In this document: positions 15,860 through 24,076 of the stretch, one piece after another
How the letters are laid out: every line of letters begins with the position of its first letter
Numbering within the stretch: position 1 is the stretch's first letter
From: Senimuribacter intestinalis
Lineage (GTDB): Bacteria > Bacillota > Clostridia > Peptostreptococcales > Anaerovoracaceae
Direction of reading: 5' to 3'
Assembly (NCBI GenBank): GCA_943192975.1
Contig: CALPCJ010000001.1
Coordinates: 124,001-188,000, forward strand
DNA length: 64,000 bases
Made by a program: the position numbers and the translations under genes
Notes under the pieces: model-generated
What the model saw: the letters and a program-made list of their open reading frames with translations, nothing else
Told to the model about the DNA's origin: nothing
Database searches by the model: none

Positions 15860-18856
15860 ATGCTAAAGAAATCTACATTTAGAGAAATCAAATCAAGTCT
15901 TGGTCGCTATCTTGCCATTCTCGCCATCGTCGCTCTGGGCGTAGGCTTTTTTTCCGGACTAAAGGTCACCCGGCAAGCCATGATTGCCACAGCAGGAAAC
16001 TATCTTGATGCAAACAATTTTTTCGACTATCAGGTCATGAACTCACTGGGTTTCGAAGAAGAGGATGTCACTGCTATGGCAGCCCTTAAAGACGTAAAAA
16101 ACGCCGAGGGCTCTATCAGCTGTGACGTGCTTTATCATACTGATAATGTAAAAACCGACCAAGTGCTGAAACTGCATTCCCTGCCTGAGAATATCAATAC
16201 CTTAACTCTAAAAAGCGGTCGCATGCCAAAAGCTGCAAATGAATGCATTATCGACTACAACCTCCTCGATGAAGATCCCATAGGCTCTGTAATCCATTTG
16301 TCCAAGGATAACGAAGATGACACACTGGACATGCTGACCCATGACACCTATACCGTTGTGGGAACCTGTGTTTCCCCCATTTACCTGAATTTTGAAAGGG
16401 GCTCCACCGCTCTTGGAAATGGATCCGTTTCCGGTTTTGCCTACCTCGGAGACGGAGGTTTTGATACGGACTATTACACTGAAATTTACCTGTCCCTTGT
16501 TGAAAACTTTCCCATTTACACCAGTGCATACAAAGATCTCATCTCAAGAACGGAGGATGCCGTACAGACACAGGTTGACATACAAGCAGACCGCCGCTAT
16601 GACGCTATCGTGACAGAGGCACGCAAAGAGCTTACAGAAGCTCAGAAAGAATATGACAAAAACTACAAGAAATATCAGAACGAAAAAGCTGATGCCCAGC
16701 GAGAACTTGCCAGTACCTATCAGAAGTTGACAGACGGCAGAGCCGAAATTGCCAAAAACAAAGAGAACTTAAACAAGCAGGAAAAACGCCTCAAAGATAA
16801 TCAGGCTAAGGTAGAACAAGGGCTTGCTGAAACCGCAAAAAAACGAGAAGAATTTGAAGCAAATAAAGCTTATCTGCCACCGGAACAAGCTGCACAGACC
16901 GAAGCGCAGCTTTCTGCTGCCGAAAAAGAACTGCAAAAGAATCTAAAAGAAATTAAAACAGGTTTTACGCAAATAAGCGAAGGCAGAAAGAAGCTTTCCA
17001 AGTCCGAAAAAGAAATCGAAGACGGCTTCACCGCCTACTATAAAGGCAAAGCGGAAGCAGATGAAAAGTTTGCAAAAGCAGATGCGGAATTTAAAGATGC
17101 ACGAATAGAACTTGCCGATGCCGAAAAAGAAATCGAAGACATCGAAACACCTGACACATATGTGCTGGACAGAAATACCAACATCGGCTACGCCTGTTTC
17201 GAAAATGACTCCGGTATTATCGATGGAATCGCAAAAATCTTTCCGATTTTCTTCTTTCTGGTAGCAGCCCTTGTGTGTATGACTACCATGACAAGGATGA
17301 TTGATGAACAGCGAACCCAGATTGGCGTTCTGAAAGCTTTAGGCTACAGTAACGGCGCGGTCATCGGAAAATATATGTTCTATTCGGGAAGCGCCGCTTT
17401 AATTGGCTGTATCATCGGCTTCTTCTCCTGCTGTTACATCTTCCCGATTATCATCTGGCACGCCTACGGCATGATGTACGATTTCAGCGCAGACCTTGTC
17501 TATATCGTCGATAAACCGCTGGCAGCCTCTGCTCTTGCAGTTTCTCTGCTGTGTTCCATGGGGACTACCCTGTTCTCCTGCTATGCAGAGTTCAGAGAAG
17601 TGCCTGCCCAGCTGATTCGCCCCAAAGCCCCGAAAAATGGAAAGAGAATTCTTCTGGAGAGAATTCCTTTCCTCTGGAATAAGCTGAGCTTTCTCTATAA
17701 GGTATCGTTTAGAAATATTTTCCGCTACAAAAAGCGTTTTTTCATGATGGTACTGGGTATCAGCGGCTGTACTGCCCTGCTTCTGACAGGTCTCGGCGTC
17801 AGCGATTCTGTGCGAAACTTCGCTGACTATCAGTACGACGAAATTCAGGTATACGATTACAGCATCACATTTAATAAGGAAATGACAGAAACTCGCCAAC
17901 AGCGCTTTTCTGAAAAAAATGCTTCTTCTATAGACAAGCTGATTTATCTCCACCTAAGCAGTGCCGACCTAGTGACAGAGGACGCTATAAAATCGGTCAA
18001 CTTGATTGCAGCAGACAGTTCTGACTTTGGTGATTTCATAAGGCTTCATGATAACGCCGGTAATCCAATTTCCTACCCGAGCCAAAAGGAAGCGGTTATC
18101 TGCAGAAAGCTGGCTAACACCTATAATCTTTCGCCAGGCAGCGATTTTATTCTGCGAAACAAAGATGGAAAGGAAGTTCATCTTACCGTCAGCGCCGTCT
18201 GCGAAAATTACGTGCAAAACTACATCTATATTTCACCGAAAGCTGTAGAAAATGACTGGGGCGGTCTTCCGGAAATAAAAGCTGCGCTGGTTTATGCCGC
18301 TTCTGATTCTGCTGCAGACGGCTCAAATGCAGATACGGGCGATAACACCGCGCATATCTACAGTTCTTCCGCCAGCGTCCTAAATGATTCCTATGTAGCT
18401 GCAGTTTCTATCAACCACGATTTCAGAATCCGCGTAGAAAACATGATGGAAAGTCTGGACTACGTTATTCTGTTGGTTATCCTCAGCGCTGGCGCACTGG
18501 CGTTTATCGTGCTTTACAACTTAACCAACATTAACATTACAGAGCGAATTCGGGAAATCGCTACCATCAAAGTGCTGGGCTTTTATCCTGGTGAAACCTC
18601 TGCCTATGTGTTCCGCGAAAACTTTTTCCTGACAGGAATCAGTGCCCTCGTAGGACTTATTCTGGGGAAAGTACTCCATGCTTTTGTCATGAGCCAAATC
18701 CAAGTGGATTTAATTTGCTTCGACGTGCGAATCACACCGCTCAGCTACGTACTTGCCGTGATTCTTACATTTGCCTTTGCCACAATAGTCAGTCTCGCCA
18801 TGTACTATAAGCTGGAGAAAATCAGCATGACTGAATCACTAAAATCCATCGAGTAA
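15860..18856 (+). CDS. FtsX-like ABC permease with long extracellular coiled coil
   Basis: 998 aa. A first membrane helix (about 18-38) is followed by a large extracellular region whose residues ~250-440 are a Lys/Glu/Ala-rich coiled coil (ELTEAQKEYDKNYKKYQNEK and similar). Two FtsX cores follow: KIFPIFFFLVAALVCMTTMTRM onward and, at the C terminus, LDYVILLVILSAGALAFIVLYNLTN with the ERIREIATIKVLGF motif. This is the layout of Firmicute single-subunit MacB-like exporters for antimicrobial peptides or lipids. The substrate is unknown. Confidence 0.9.
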   Translation: MLKKSTFREIKSSLGRYLAILAIVALGVGFFSGLKVTRQAMIATAGNYLDANNFFDYQVMNSLGFEEEDVTAMAALKDVKNAEGSISCDVLYHTDNVKTDQVLKLHSLPENINTLTLKSGRMPKAANECIIDYNLLDEDPIGSVIHLSKDNEDDTLDMLTHDTYTVVGTCVSPIYLNFERGSTALGNGSVSGFAYLGDGGFDTDYYTEIYLSLVENFPIYTSAYKDLISRTEDAVQTQVDIQADRRYDAIVTEARKELTEAQKEYDKNYKKYQNEKADAQRELASTYQKLTDGRAEIAKNKENLNKQEKRLKDNQAKVEQGLAETAKKREEFEANKAYLPPEQAAQTEAQLSAAEKELQKNLKEIKTGFTQISEGRKKLSKSEKEIEDGFTAYYKGKAEADEKFAKADAEFKDARIELADAEKEIEDIETPDTYVLDRNTNIGYACFENDSGIIDGIAKIFPIFFFLVAALVCMTTMTRMIDEQRTQIGVLKALGYSNGAVIGKYMFYSGSAALIGCIIGFFSCCYIFPIIIWHAYGMMYDFSADLVYIVDKPLAASALAVSLLCSMGTTLFSCYAEFREVPAQLIRPKAPKNGKRILLERIPFLWNKLSFLYKVSFRNIFRYKKRFFMMVLGISGCTALLLTGLGVSDSVRNFADYQYDEIQVYDYSITFNKEMTETRQQRFSEKNASSIDKLIYLHLSSADLVTEDAIKSVNLIAADSSDFGDFIRLHDNAGNPISYPSQKEAVICRKLANTYNLSPGSDFILRNKDGKEVHLTVSAVCENYVQNYIYISPKAVENDWGGLPEIKAALVYAASDSAADGSNADTGDNTAHIYSSSASVLNDSYVAAVSINHDFRIRVENMMESLDYVILLVILSAGALAFIVLYNLTNINITERIREIATIKVLGFYPGETSAYVFRENFFLTGISALVGLILGKVLHAFVMSQIQVDLICFDVRITPLSYVLAVILTFAFATIVSLAMYYKLEKISMTESLKSIE

Positions 18857-18907
18857 AACATCATGCTTCGCTGCGTATTTGCATACTTGCACAATTATCC
18901 ACGACAG

Positions 18908-18958
18908 AAAAAAAAGTTTTCTTAAAAGGCGATTTCGCCAAAATAAGAAAACTTTTTT
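18908..18958. terminator. Strong bidirectional terminator
   Basis: AAAAAAGTTTTCTTA and TAAGAAAACTTTTTT form a 15-bp stem enclosing the smaller hairpin GGCGATTTCGCC. It separates the convergent ABC permease and lipoyl-protein genes and carries T-tracts in both directions. Confidence 0.9.
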
Positions 18959-18973
18959 GCTTACTTGAAAGAT

Positions 18974-19264
18974 TTATTTGTTTTCAATATATCCTACTAC
19001 ATCTCCTGCCTTAAAAACGTGTTCATCTTCGATGAGAATTTCTTTGAGGATCCCGCTGACCGGCGCCTTGATCTCTACGATTTTCTTGTCCACTTCACCC
19101 TCACAGACGGTCTGCCCTTCCTTAACAGCTTCCCCCACTTCCACCAGCCATGTGATGGTTCCTTTTTTTGCTGTTAAATCAATGGGCTGCTTCATGCACT
19201 CACAATTCCTGTAAGGCTGCGGCTTTGGCAGCAGACTTTCCGGCACGATAATTTCCTTTGCCAT
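18974..19264 (-). CDS. Stand-alone lipoyl-carrier protein
   Basis: 96 aa. It is almost only a biotinyl/lipoyl domain: VGEAVKEGQTVCEGEVDKKIVEIKAPVSG has the hairpin Asp-Lys pair (Asp59-Lys60) where lipoate would be attached, with flanking Gly residues as in E2 lipoyl domains. The N-terminal ~25 residues, with PYRNCEC, are unusual and add two cysteines. Because a lipoate ligase and an Lpd-like gene are in the same operon, lipoylation rather than biotinylation is likely. No 2-oxoacid E1/E2 or glycine-cleavage genes are nearby. Confidence 0.85.
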   Translation of the reverse strand: MAKEIIVPESLLPKPQPYRNCECMKQPIDLTAKKGTITWLVEVGEAVKEGQTVCEGEVDKKIVEIKAPVSGILKEILIEDEHVFKAGDVVGYIENK

Positions 19265-19267
19265 CTC

Positions 19268-19867
19268 TTACGCCTCCTTCTCATCTTCTTCATAGAACGG
19301 ACATTTCTCTTCCAGGCACTGGGCATTTTTCCCATGGTATCTGCATTTGATGTCATCTGAAATCTCCATATGTAACCCACATTTTTCGTTGATATACGGC
19401 ACACCCTCCTGCGCCGCCAAAAAGGAAGTCCTCTTGCAGCACCTAGGTCCCGGATATTTGGAAATCGCAATCAGACTCTTACCAGTTCCCTCGTTTGCCC
19501 ACTGCCAGTTTTCCACAGAAAGAGGCGACGCTCCGGTATATACACTGATAAAAATGCCAATGCCTACTGCTGCGCCGCAAGTGCCGCAGTTTCCACAAAA
19601 TCCAGGAGGCACGGTCTTTGCCCGTTCTTCTGTTATAGCAAGCCAGCTATCCAGTTCCTCCCAGGATTTTCCCTCCTGAATCGCCGCAATGCTCAGCAGC
19701 GCCGCCGGCATGATAAAGTGGTGATACGGACAGTGCATAGGCATGCCTTCCATGTTCATCAGCTTCATCAGCGCTTCTTCCGCTTTGAGATTTTTTCCCT
19801 CTTCATACATGCTCTTACAGACTGCTCTCATATCTGCAAAAACTTCATCTTTCATTATAAATGCCAT
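19268..19867 (-). CDS. DUF5714 cysteine-rich protein
   Basis: 199 aa. I recognise the DUF5714 family by GFCGNCGTCGAAVGIGIF, PYHHFIMPAALLSIA and the Cys-rich tail with KCGLHM and CPFYEE. At least ten cysteines, several in CxxC or CxxxxC spacing, suggest metal or Fe-S binding or thiol chemistry (inference). It lies between the lipoyl carrier (3 nt) and lipoate ligase (2 nt) genes, so it is probably the enzyme or adaptor that uses the carrier. Reaction unknown. Confidence 0.8.
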   Translation of the reverse strand: MAFIMKDEVFADMRAVCKSMYEEGKNLKAEEALMKLMNMEGMPMHCPYHHFIMPAALLSIAAIQEGKSWEELDSWLAITEERAKTVPPGFCGNCGTCGAAVGIGIFISVYTGASPLSVENWQWANEGTGKSLIAISKYPGPRCCKRTSFLAAQEGVPYINEKCGLHMEISDDIKCRYHGKNAQCLEEKCPFYEEDEKEA

Positions 19868-19869
19868 GA

Positions 19870-20874
19870 TTACTCACTCCTTCCTGCTAAAAAATTCAAT
19901 ATATCTTCTTTATTGGATGTTCCAAAATATGCCTCAAGCTTTATCCCCTGCAGGGCTTTTTCTATGGCGCTGTAAGAAAATTCAACGCCCTGCAGTCTCG
20001 CAGAGATTTCCCCAAAATCTTCCAGCCCCAAATAATCTCCGCTAAAAGAACAACTTTTGATTTCGCTGCCCTTGATATTTCCATGAAAGGTCACTGTACC
20101 TACAGGAAATCTGCAGCTTGCCTCCATGGTACATATCGGATTCCTGCCGAAATTCCATTGTCTGTTTCCATATCTGCGCTCGATGAGAGTCGCGATTTCC
20201 TCTTCTTCATCTGGGCTCATTTTCCCAATGAGTTGACAACTTTTTGATAGTTCCTTTCCCCAGTCTTCAAAGAAAATATCTGCACTGATATGTCTAAGCG
20301 CAGGCACCAGTCCACGCAGATTGGAAACTCTGCTGCGTACAGAGGTAACGCCTTTCGACACTAATTTTTCCTTCTTTGGCGTCAGGACTTTTTCCATAGC
20401 AGCAAGATTACAATCAAAGAGAATGCAACCATGAAAAATCCCACGTTCTTCTCTCTGTGTCATGGCTGTACCGCTGATTTTCACTACATTTCCTGAGGAA
20501 TCCGTCATACAGATGTCGTTTCTGCCGTTTGCAAAACATGGTGCGCCGCAGCTCTGCAGATAGCTTATCATCATCTGCAATCCCTGCGCTGCCTTCTCCT
20601 CAAAGACCCCATCTGGGAAAATGAAGGAAAAATTGATATTTCCCAAATCGTGAAAGACTGCGCCGCCTCCTGTCAATCTCCGCACTATTCCGATATGCTC
20701 ACGTGCCGCAGCTGCCTCATCAACTTCTGCCAGCGTGTTCTGATGTCGACCGATGATAACTGAGGGGTTGTTGCGCCAAAGATAAACGGTATCTTCCTCC
20801 ACATGATTAAAAAGCATCTCTTCCCTTGCCAAATTATGACTGGGGTTATGACTTCTTTCGATGATTAAATTCAT
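19870..20874 (-). CDS. lplA: Lipoate-protein ligase A
   Basis: 334 aa. The biotin/lipoyl ligase fold motifs are clear: LWRNNPSVIIGRHQNTLAEVD, VRRLTGGGAVFHDLGNINFSF, RNDICMTDSSGNVVKISGTA and the C-terminal accessory LplA domain. It adenylates free lipoate and transfers it to the carrier lysine. It overlaps the Lpd-like gene by 4 nt (ATGA). Full length for LplA. Confidence 0.93.
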   Translation of the reverse strand: MNLIIERSHNPSHNLAREEMLFNHVEEDTVYLWRNNPSVIIGRHQNTLAEVDEAAAAREHIGIVRRLTGGGAVFHDLGNINFSFIFPDGVFEEKAAQGLQMMISYLQSCGAPCFANGRNDICMTDSSGNVVKISGTAMTQREERGIFHGCILFDCNLAAMEKVLTPKKEKLVSKGVTSVRSRVSNLRGLVPALRHISADIFFEDWGKELSKSCQLIGKMSPDEEEEIATLIERRYGNRQWNFGRNPICTMEASCRFPVGTVTFHGNIKGSEIKSCSFSGDYLGLEDFGEISARLQGVEFSYSAIEKALQGIKLEAYFGTSNKEDILNFLAGRSE

Positions 20875-22061
20875 AACAGACCTCGCACGGCTTCCTTTAA
20901 TAGTTCTCCCTCCGTAGGGTGCGGAAATACCTGCTCCAAAAACTGCTCTGCAGTCATCTCAGCAGCAATCGCTGCCTGTCCGATTTGAATGATTTCTGAA
21001 GCCAAATGAGAAACCACATGAAAACCTTTTAAGATGTGGGTTTCTTTTTCCATGACTGCCTTTGCAAATGCGCCCTGCGTGCCGAAAATCACGCCGCCTG
21101 CCATCATATCTGTCGAAAGATAACTTTCTACCATGCCTTCTTTGCAAATACTGCCTGCTGCCGCTGCCTCAAGGGGCGTAAAGATACACTGGGCAGTAAC
21201 GATGTTTGGTTTTATGCGTTCGGTTCTTTCCCCGGTCACCGCCGCACCAACTTGTCGGCCATCCTCTGCTGCCATATCCGCTGTAAAATGTACGCCTTTG
21301 CAGTCTCCAATCAAGTGAATTCCTGCCGTCTGTCCTTTAATCAACGGAAGCTTCGGCTTTCTTCCGCAGCAAAATACCATATTCTCAAAAACACCGGATA
21401 CGCTGTTGGTCTCAAGCTGTACACCCAGGCTTCTCAGGTAGGAGGCCATGGCATCACTGATGTCCTTATCCCATCCCGGCAGAATTCGCGGCATATGCTC
21501 GTGCAGAGTAATCTGAACGCCCGAGGACTGTAAAATCACCGCAAGTTCCACCCCAAGGACGCCGCCTCCAATTATATCAAGTCGTTTTGGCAGATTTTCC
21601 AGCGTAAGAAGCTGTTCTGCAGTAAACTGCTGCTCTGCGGTAAAGTTTTCTGCACTGATTGGCTCTGAGCCAGTGGCAACAATAATTTCATCACACATCA
21701 GACAGGTTCCATCTGCCAGTGACACCTTGCCGGTCTCTATCTGGCTAACCTCCGCTTCTAACAGCTGAACCTTCTGCTTCTGCAGCATATATGTCATGCC
21801 GTACACAAGCTGCTGAATCTTCCCAGTAGCTAACTTACGCAGATCCTTCGGGGTTAGCTCCGTTTTCGCAAAACCGCTTCGAATTAGAGTCTCTGCCGAT
21901 TTTATCACCTGCAAATAAACTCTGGTCGGAATACAGCCGCTGTTGACACAAGTACCTCCGATAGAGTTCTTTTCTATTAAAACTGTTTCAATTCCTCGAC
22001 GTCTAAGCCCCAGTGCCGCCTCATAGCCAGCCGGACCGCCACCGATTACGATGACTTTCAT
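20871..22061 (-). CDS. Dihydrolipoyl dehydrogenase-like FAD/NAD(P) oxidoreductase
   Basis: 396 aa from the ATG at 22061, which has AGGAGGTGA at good spacing; a 21-codon extension has no ribosome site. The FAD site VIGGGPAGYEAA, the redox-active pair GGTCVNSGC (Cys38, Cys43) and the C-terminal HPTEGE (His-Glu pair of the dimer interface) are intact. At ~396 aa it is shorter than typical Lpd (~460-470): the second nucleotide domain and linker appear trimmed. It probably re-oxidises the lipoyl carrier of this operon. A glutathione- or thioredoxin-reductase-like substrate cannot be excluded. Confidence 0.85.
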   Translation of the reverse strand: MKVIVIGGGPAGYEAALGLRRRGIETVLIEKNSIGGTCVNSGCIPTRVYLQVIKSAETLIRSGFAKTELTPKDLRKLATGKIQQLVYGMTYMLQKQKVQLLEAEVSQIETGKVSLADGTCLMCDEIIVATGSEPISAENFTAEQQFTAEQLLTLENLPKRLDIIGGGVLGVELAVILQSSGVQITLHEHMPRILPGWDKDISDAMASYLRSLGVQLETNSVSGVFENMVFCCGRKPKLPLIKGQTAGIHLIGDCKGVHFTADMAAEDGRQVGAAVTGERTERIKPNIVTAQCIFTPLEAAAAGSICKEGMVESYLSTDMMAGGVIFGTQGAFAKAVMEKETHILKGFHVVSHLASEIIQIGQAAIAAEMTAEQFLEQVFPHPTEGELLKEAVRGLL

Positions 22062-22271
22062 GGAAACGGTCACCTCCTGTATCAGTGTTTTGGTAAAACT
22101 CTCAATTAAAACCCAATCTATCACTAGATATTATCTATTATAAAACTTTGTCTTATCTATTGCAACAAAAGCAGTACGAAGATTTTTGTATTCCGTGGTA
22201 AATCTATTGCATTTTTGCCGGCAGATGATAAAATAAGCTTAACAATATATTTTGTCGAAAAGGGGAACATT

Positions 22272-22859
22272 ATGAAGAAATCTAAACAAATCGGCGTAAT
22301 TGCTTTGTTTCTTGCAGCAGTCTGCCTCATCTGTTTCTTTTTCGGACGCTCGGTTGGCAAATCTGCCGGTGTTTCCGAAATTGATGCAGTAGTGCTGGAG
22401 AATAAACTGACGGAAATTAGTGAGCTCGCCACGATTACTTACTCATACACCAATATGGCTGAATTTGAAAATAGTAAAGATTTTTACGGAATTAAACTTC
22501 CTTTCACCACCAAAGGATTTATCATTACCTACGATGGAGAGATTAAAGCCGGTGTCAATCTTTCCAATGCTGAGGTTTCAGTTTCCGGACAAAAGATTTC
22601 GATTACTCTCCCTGAGGCTGAAATTCTGTCCCATCAGATTGAGGAAGACAGTCTGGAGGTTTTCGACGAAACCACCAGCATTTTCAACCCGCTAAAGGTC
22701 ACCGACTACAACAGCTTTAACAAAGACCAGAAAGCTGAGATGGAGAAAAAAGCCACTGCCAAGGGGCTCCTTACCGAAGCAAAGAAAAAAGCCGTAGATA
22801 CAGTCAAGGGCTTTATCTTGCAGCTTATTCCGGAAGACTGGACAGTCGAGGTTGTCTAA
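22272..22859 (+). CDS. DUF4230 membrane-anchored protein
   Basis: 195 aa from the ATG at 22272 with AAAAGGGG upstream. One N-terminal membrane helix (about 7-25) is followed by a soluble domain with FTTKGFIITYDGEIKAGVNL and ISITLPEAEILSHQIEEDSL, characteristic of DUF4230. It is monocistronic and ends at a terminator. Function unknown. Confidence 0.8.
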   Translation: MKKSKQIGVIALFLAAVCLICFFFGRSVGKSAGVSEIDAVVLENKLTEISELATITYSYTNMAEFENSKDFYGIKLPFTTKGFIITYDGEIKAGVNLSNAEVSVSGQKISITLPEAEILSHQIEEDSLEVFDETTSIFNPLKVTDYNSFNKDQKAEMEKKATAKGLLTEAKKKAVDTVKGFILQLIPEDWTVEVV

Positions 22860-22918
22860 GTTCTTCCTTGCACATCTCCTATTATTTTCCGAAAAATGTA
22901 GGTGGAATGTAGGTATAG

Positions 22919-22950
22919 AAAAAACCAACGGGCAAAACCGCTGGTTTTTT
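22919..22950. terminator. Terminator hairpin downstream of the DUF4230 gene
   Basis: AAAAAACCAACGG pairs with CCGCTGGTTTTTT around a 6-nt loop. It serves the DUF4230 gene and, read on the minus strand, follows the orphan tRNA 3'-end copy at 22957-22972. Confidence 0.75.
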
Positions 22951-22956
22951 AATGAT

Positions 22957-22972
22957 TTTCTGGCGGAGGACA
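22957..22972 (-). pseudogene. Fragment identical to the 3' end of tRNA-Ser
   Basis: The 16 bases TTTCTGGCGGAGGACA recur exactly at 23181-23196, where they are the tail and acceptor arm (with CCA) of tRNA-Ser-GGA. The copy is followed, on the minus strand, by its own terminator. It can be read as the remnant of a duplicated tRNA-Ser or as an att-like scar left by an element that once used the tRNA. Confidence 0.55.
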
Positions 22973-23149
22973 ACGCTTTGTACTTCGTACAAAGCTCCTA
23001 CAGGAGCCTGCGAATATTGAACAGCAGAGGATCGCAGGCTCCTTTCGCTCTCCCATTTTGCATTACGGGCGAAGTCCTGCGCAAAATGGGGATGGGACAC
23101 TCTCACCCACGCGTGGATTCTCGCCCCATTAGATGCTAAGTCAAAAAAT

Positions 23150-23179
23150 AAAAATGACACCCATCAGAGTGTCATTTTT
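23150..23179 (-). terminator. Terminator of tRNA-Ser
   Basis: AAAAATGACAC and GTGTCATTTTT form a perfect 11-bp stem with an 8-nt loop directly after the tRNA 3' end on the minus strand. Confidence 0.85.
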
Positions 23180-23184
23180 ATTTC

Positions 23185-23272
23185 TGGCGGAGGACATGGG
23201 ACTCGAACCCACGGGGCTGTTACACCTTACCGCATTTCCAATGCGGCTCCTTAGCCACTCGGTCAATCCTCC
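23185..23272 (-). tRNA. tRNA-Ser (GGA)
   Basis: Read on the minus strand, the 5' GGAGGAT pairs with the 3' acceptor end, and the CCA is encoded at 23185-23187. The anticodon arm is CCGCA-TTGGAAA-TGCGG, giving anticodon GGA (reads UCC/UCU). A long variable arm (GTAAGGTGTAACAGCCCC) identifies the serine type, and GGTTCGAGTCC is the T loop. Confidence 0.96.
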
Positions 23273-23637
23273 AAGCACCATTATAATTTACCACAAGTTG
23301 AGGAAGATTGCAAGTAGTTTCTGCTATGTTTTTAAAACATTTTTTTGCAGCAGGTTTTGATGCAAAACAAAACCTTTACTCTGCGCATAATTCTCTACCT
23401 ATCTTTATTTCATCGTGCTACAGACTGCAAAGATCTTTGATATCGCCTGTCAGGCAGTGTATTACACACAAAAAAGCGGCGCAGCCATATCTGCTTCCAC
23501 AAATTTTCCGCTGACCGCACCAGGGTCTGTCCCGCCGTGTCCTGCAAGAGTTATCTCCCGCCAAAAAATCATTGAAACGCATTCTGCCCACATTGACCCT
23601 GTTTACACATATTTTCATATTTTTTCCTATTTACCTA
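23273..23637. other. Gene-free stretch upstream of the met leader
   Basis: About 365 bp between tRNA-Ser and the leader promoter. I see no reading frame with a ribosome site, no tRNA and no riboswitch core. The DNA becomes AT-rich toward the promoter. Confidence 0.5.
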
Positions 23638-23666
23638 TTGACAAAGTAGGAAAAAACATTTATACT
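23638..23666 (+). promoter_or_regulatory. Consensus sigma-A promoter of the met leader
   Basis: TTGACA at 23638-23643, an exact 17-nt spacer and TATACT at 23661-23666. Transcription would begin near 23673, about 40 nt before the leader peptide. Confidence 0.9.
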
Positions 23667-23712
23667 CATATTAACTTCACAGACAGGAAATTGAAAGAAA
23701 GGAGTCCCTATC

Positions 23713-23853
23713 ATGAAAAATTACAATTCTGCTTTTGTAATGATAAATATGATGACAACTATGTACATGTGGATGTTCTCCCTGTGCACGTCTTTAAGTG
23801 CAGCAGAATTCGGTTGGGTCTCTCCTTCAAAAGTACGTCGCGTTATCGCTTAA
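23713..23853 (+). CDS. Methionine-rich leader peptide (attenuation control)
   Basis: 46 aa from an ATG with AAAGGAG at 23698-23704. Methionine is at positions 1, 10, 13, 14, 17, 19 and 21, so six Met codons fall within twelve codons. A terminator hairpin starts 27 nt after the stop and the next large gene is the methionine-biosynthesis gene metY. This is the arrangement of classical amino-acid attenuators such as trp or his leaders. The model: a ribosome stalling at Met codons when Met-tRNA is scarce prevents terminator formation. A local hairpin over the end of the Met run (GCAC/GTGC) and another over the stop (TATCG/CGATA) could be the switching elements. I did not find a convincing antiterminator. 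Confidence 0.75.
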   Translation: MKNYNSAFVMINMMTTMYMWMFSLCTSLSAAEFGWVSPSKVRRVIA

Positions 23854-23879
23854 ACGATAGGCAAGATTCAGTTACGTAT

Positions 23880-23923
23880 CAGCCCGGAAGACAAATCGAA
23901 TCTTCCGGGCTGTTTGATTTTTG
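23880..23923 (+). terminator. Attenuator terminator in the metY leader
   Basis: CAGCCCGGAAGA and TCTTCCGGGCTG make a perfect 12-bp stem with a 9-nt loop, followed by TTTGATTTTT. It lies between the Met-rich leader peptide and metY, so it must be read through for metY expression. Confidence 0.88.
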
Positions 23924-23942
23924 TAAGAAAGGAATTAAGACA

Positions 23943-23999
23943 ATGAAACACTATTTTCAGGAACTTGTCAGAGAGAATTTCCGATTCGGACGAATGTGA
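23943..23999 (+). CDS. Possible second short peptide (18 aa) before metY
   Basis: ATG with AAAGGA upstream; the peptide ends in FGRM, so its last sense codon is Met and is followed by TGA. It begins 20 nt past the attenuator T-tract and ends 77 nt before metY. It may be a second regulatory peptide or chance. Confidence 0.35.
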   Translation: MKHYFQELVRENFRFGRM

Positions 24000-24076
24000 C
24001 TAATCCGCATCACTGATGCTAAGCAGTAAATCTATATTATAAATGTAAAATCATATAAACAGAAAGGAAAATAATC

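Larger units (their letters stand above)
22860..23184. other. Gene-free 325-bp stretch with terminators, hairpins and a tRNA 3'-end copy
   Basis: A terminator lies at about 22919-22950. A copy of the tRNA-Ser 3' end is at 22957-22972. Three perfect hairpins follow: CTTTGTAC/GTACAAAG (about 22976-22994), AGGAGCCTGCGA/TCGCAGGCTCCT (about 23002-23043) and CCCATTTTGC/GCAAAATGGG (about 23053-23091). The tRNA-Ser terminator is at 23150-23179. I see no gene. Confidence 0.7.

Noticed and set aside
23638..24076. SAM riboswitch or Met T-box upstream of metY
   Set aside because: No SAM-I/SAM-II core, no T-box (TGGNACCGCG-like) and no specifier loop were found; a leader peptide with Met codons explains the region better.
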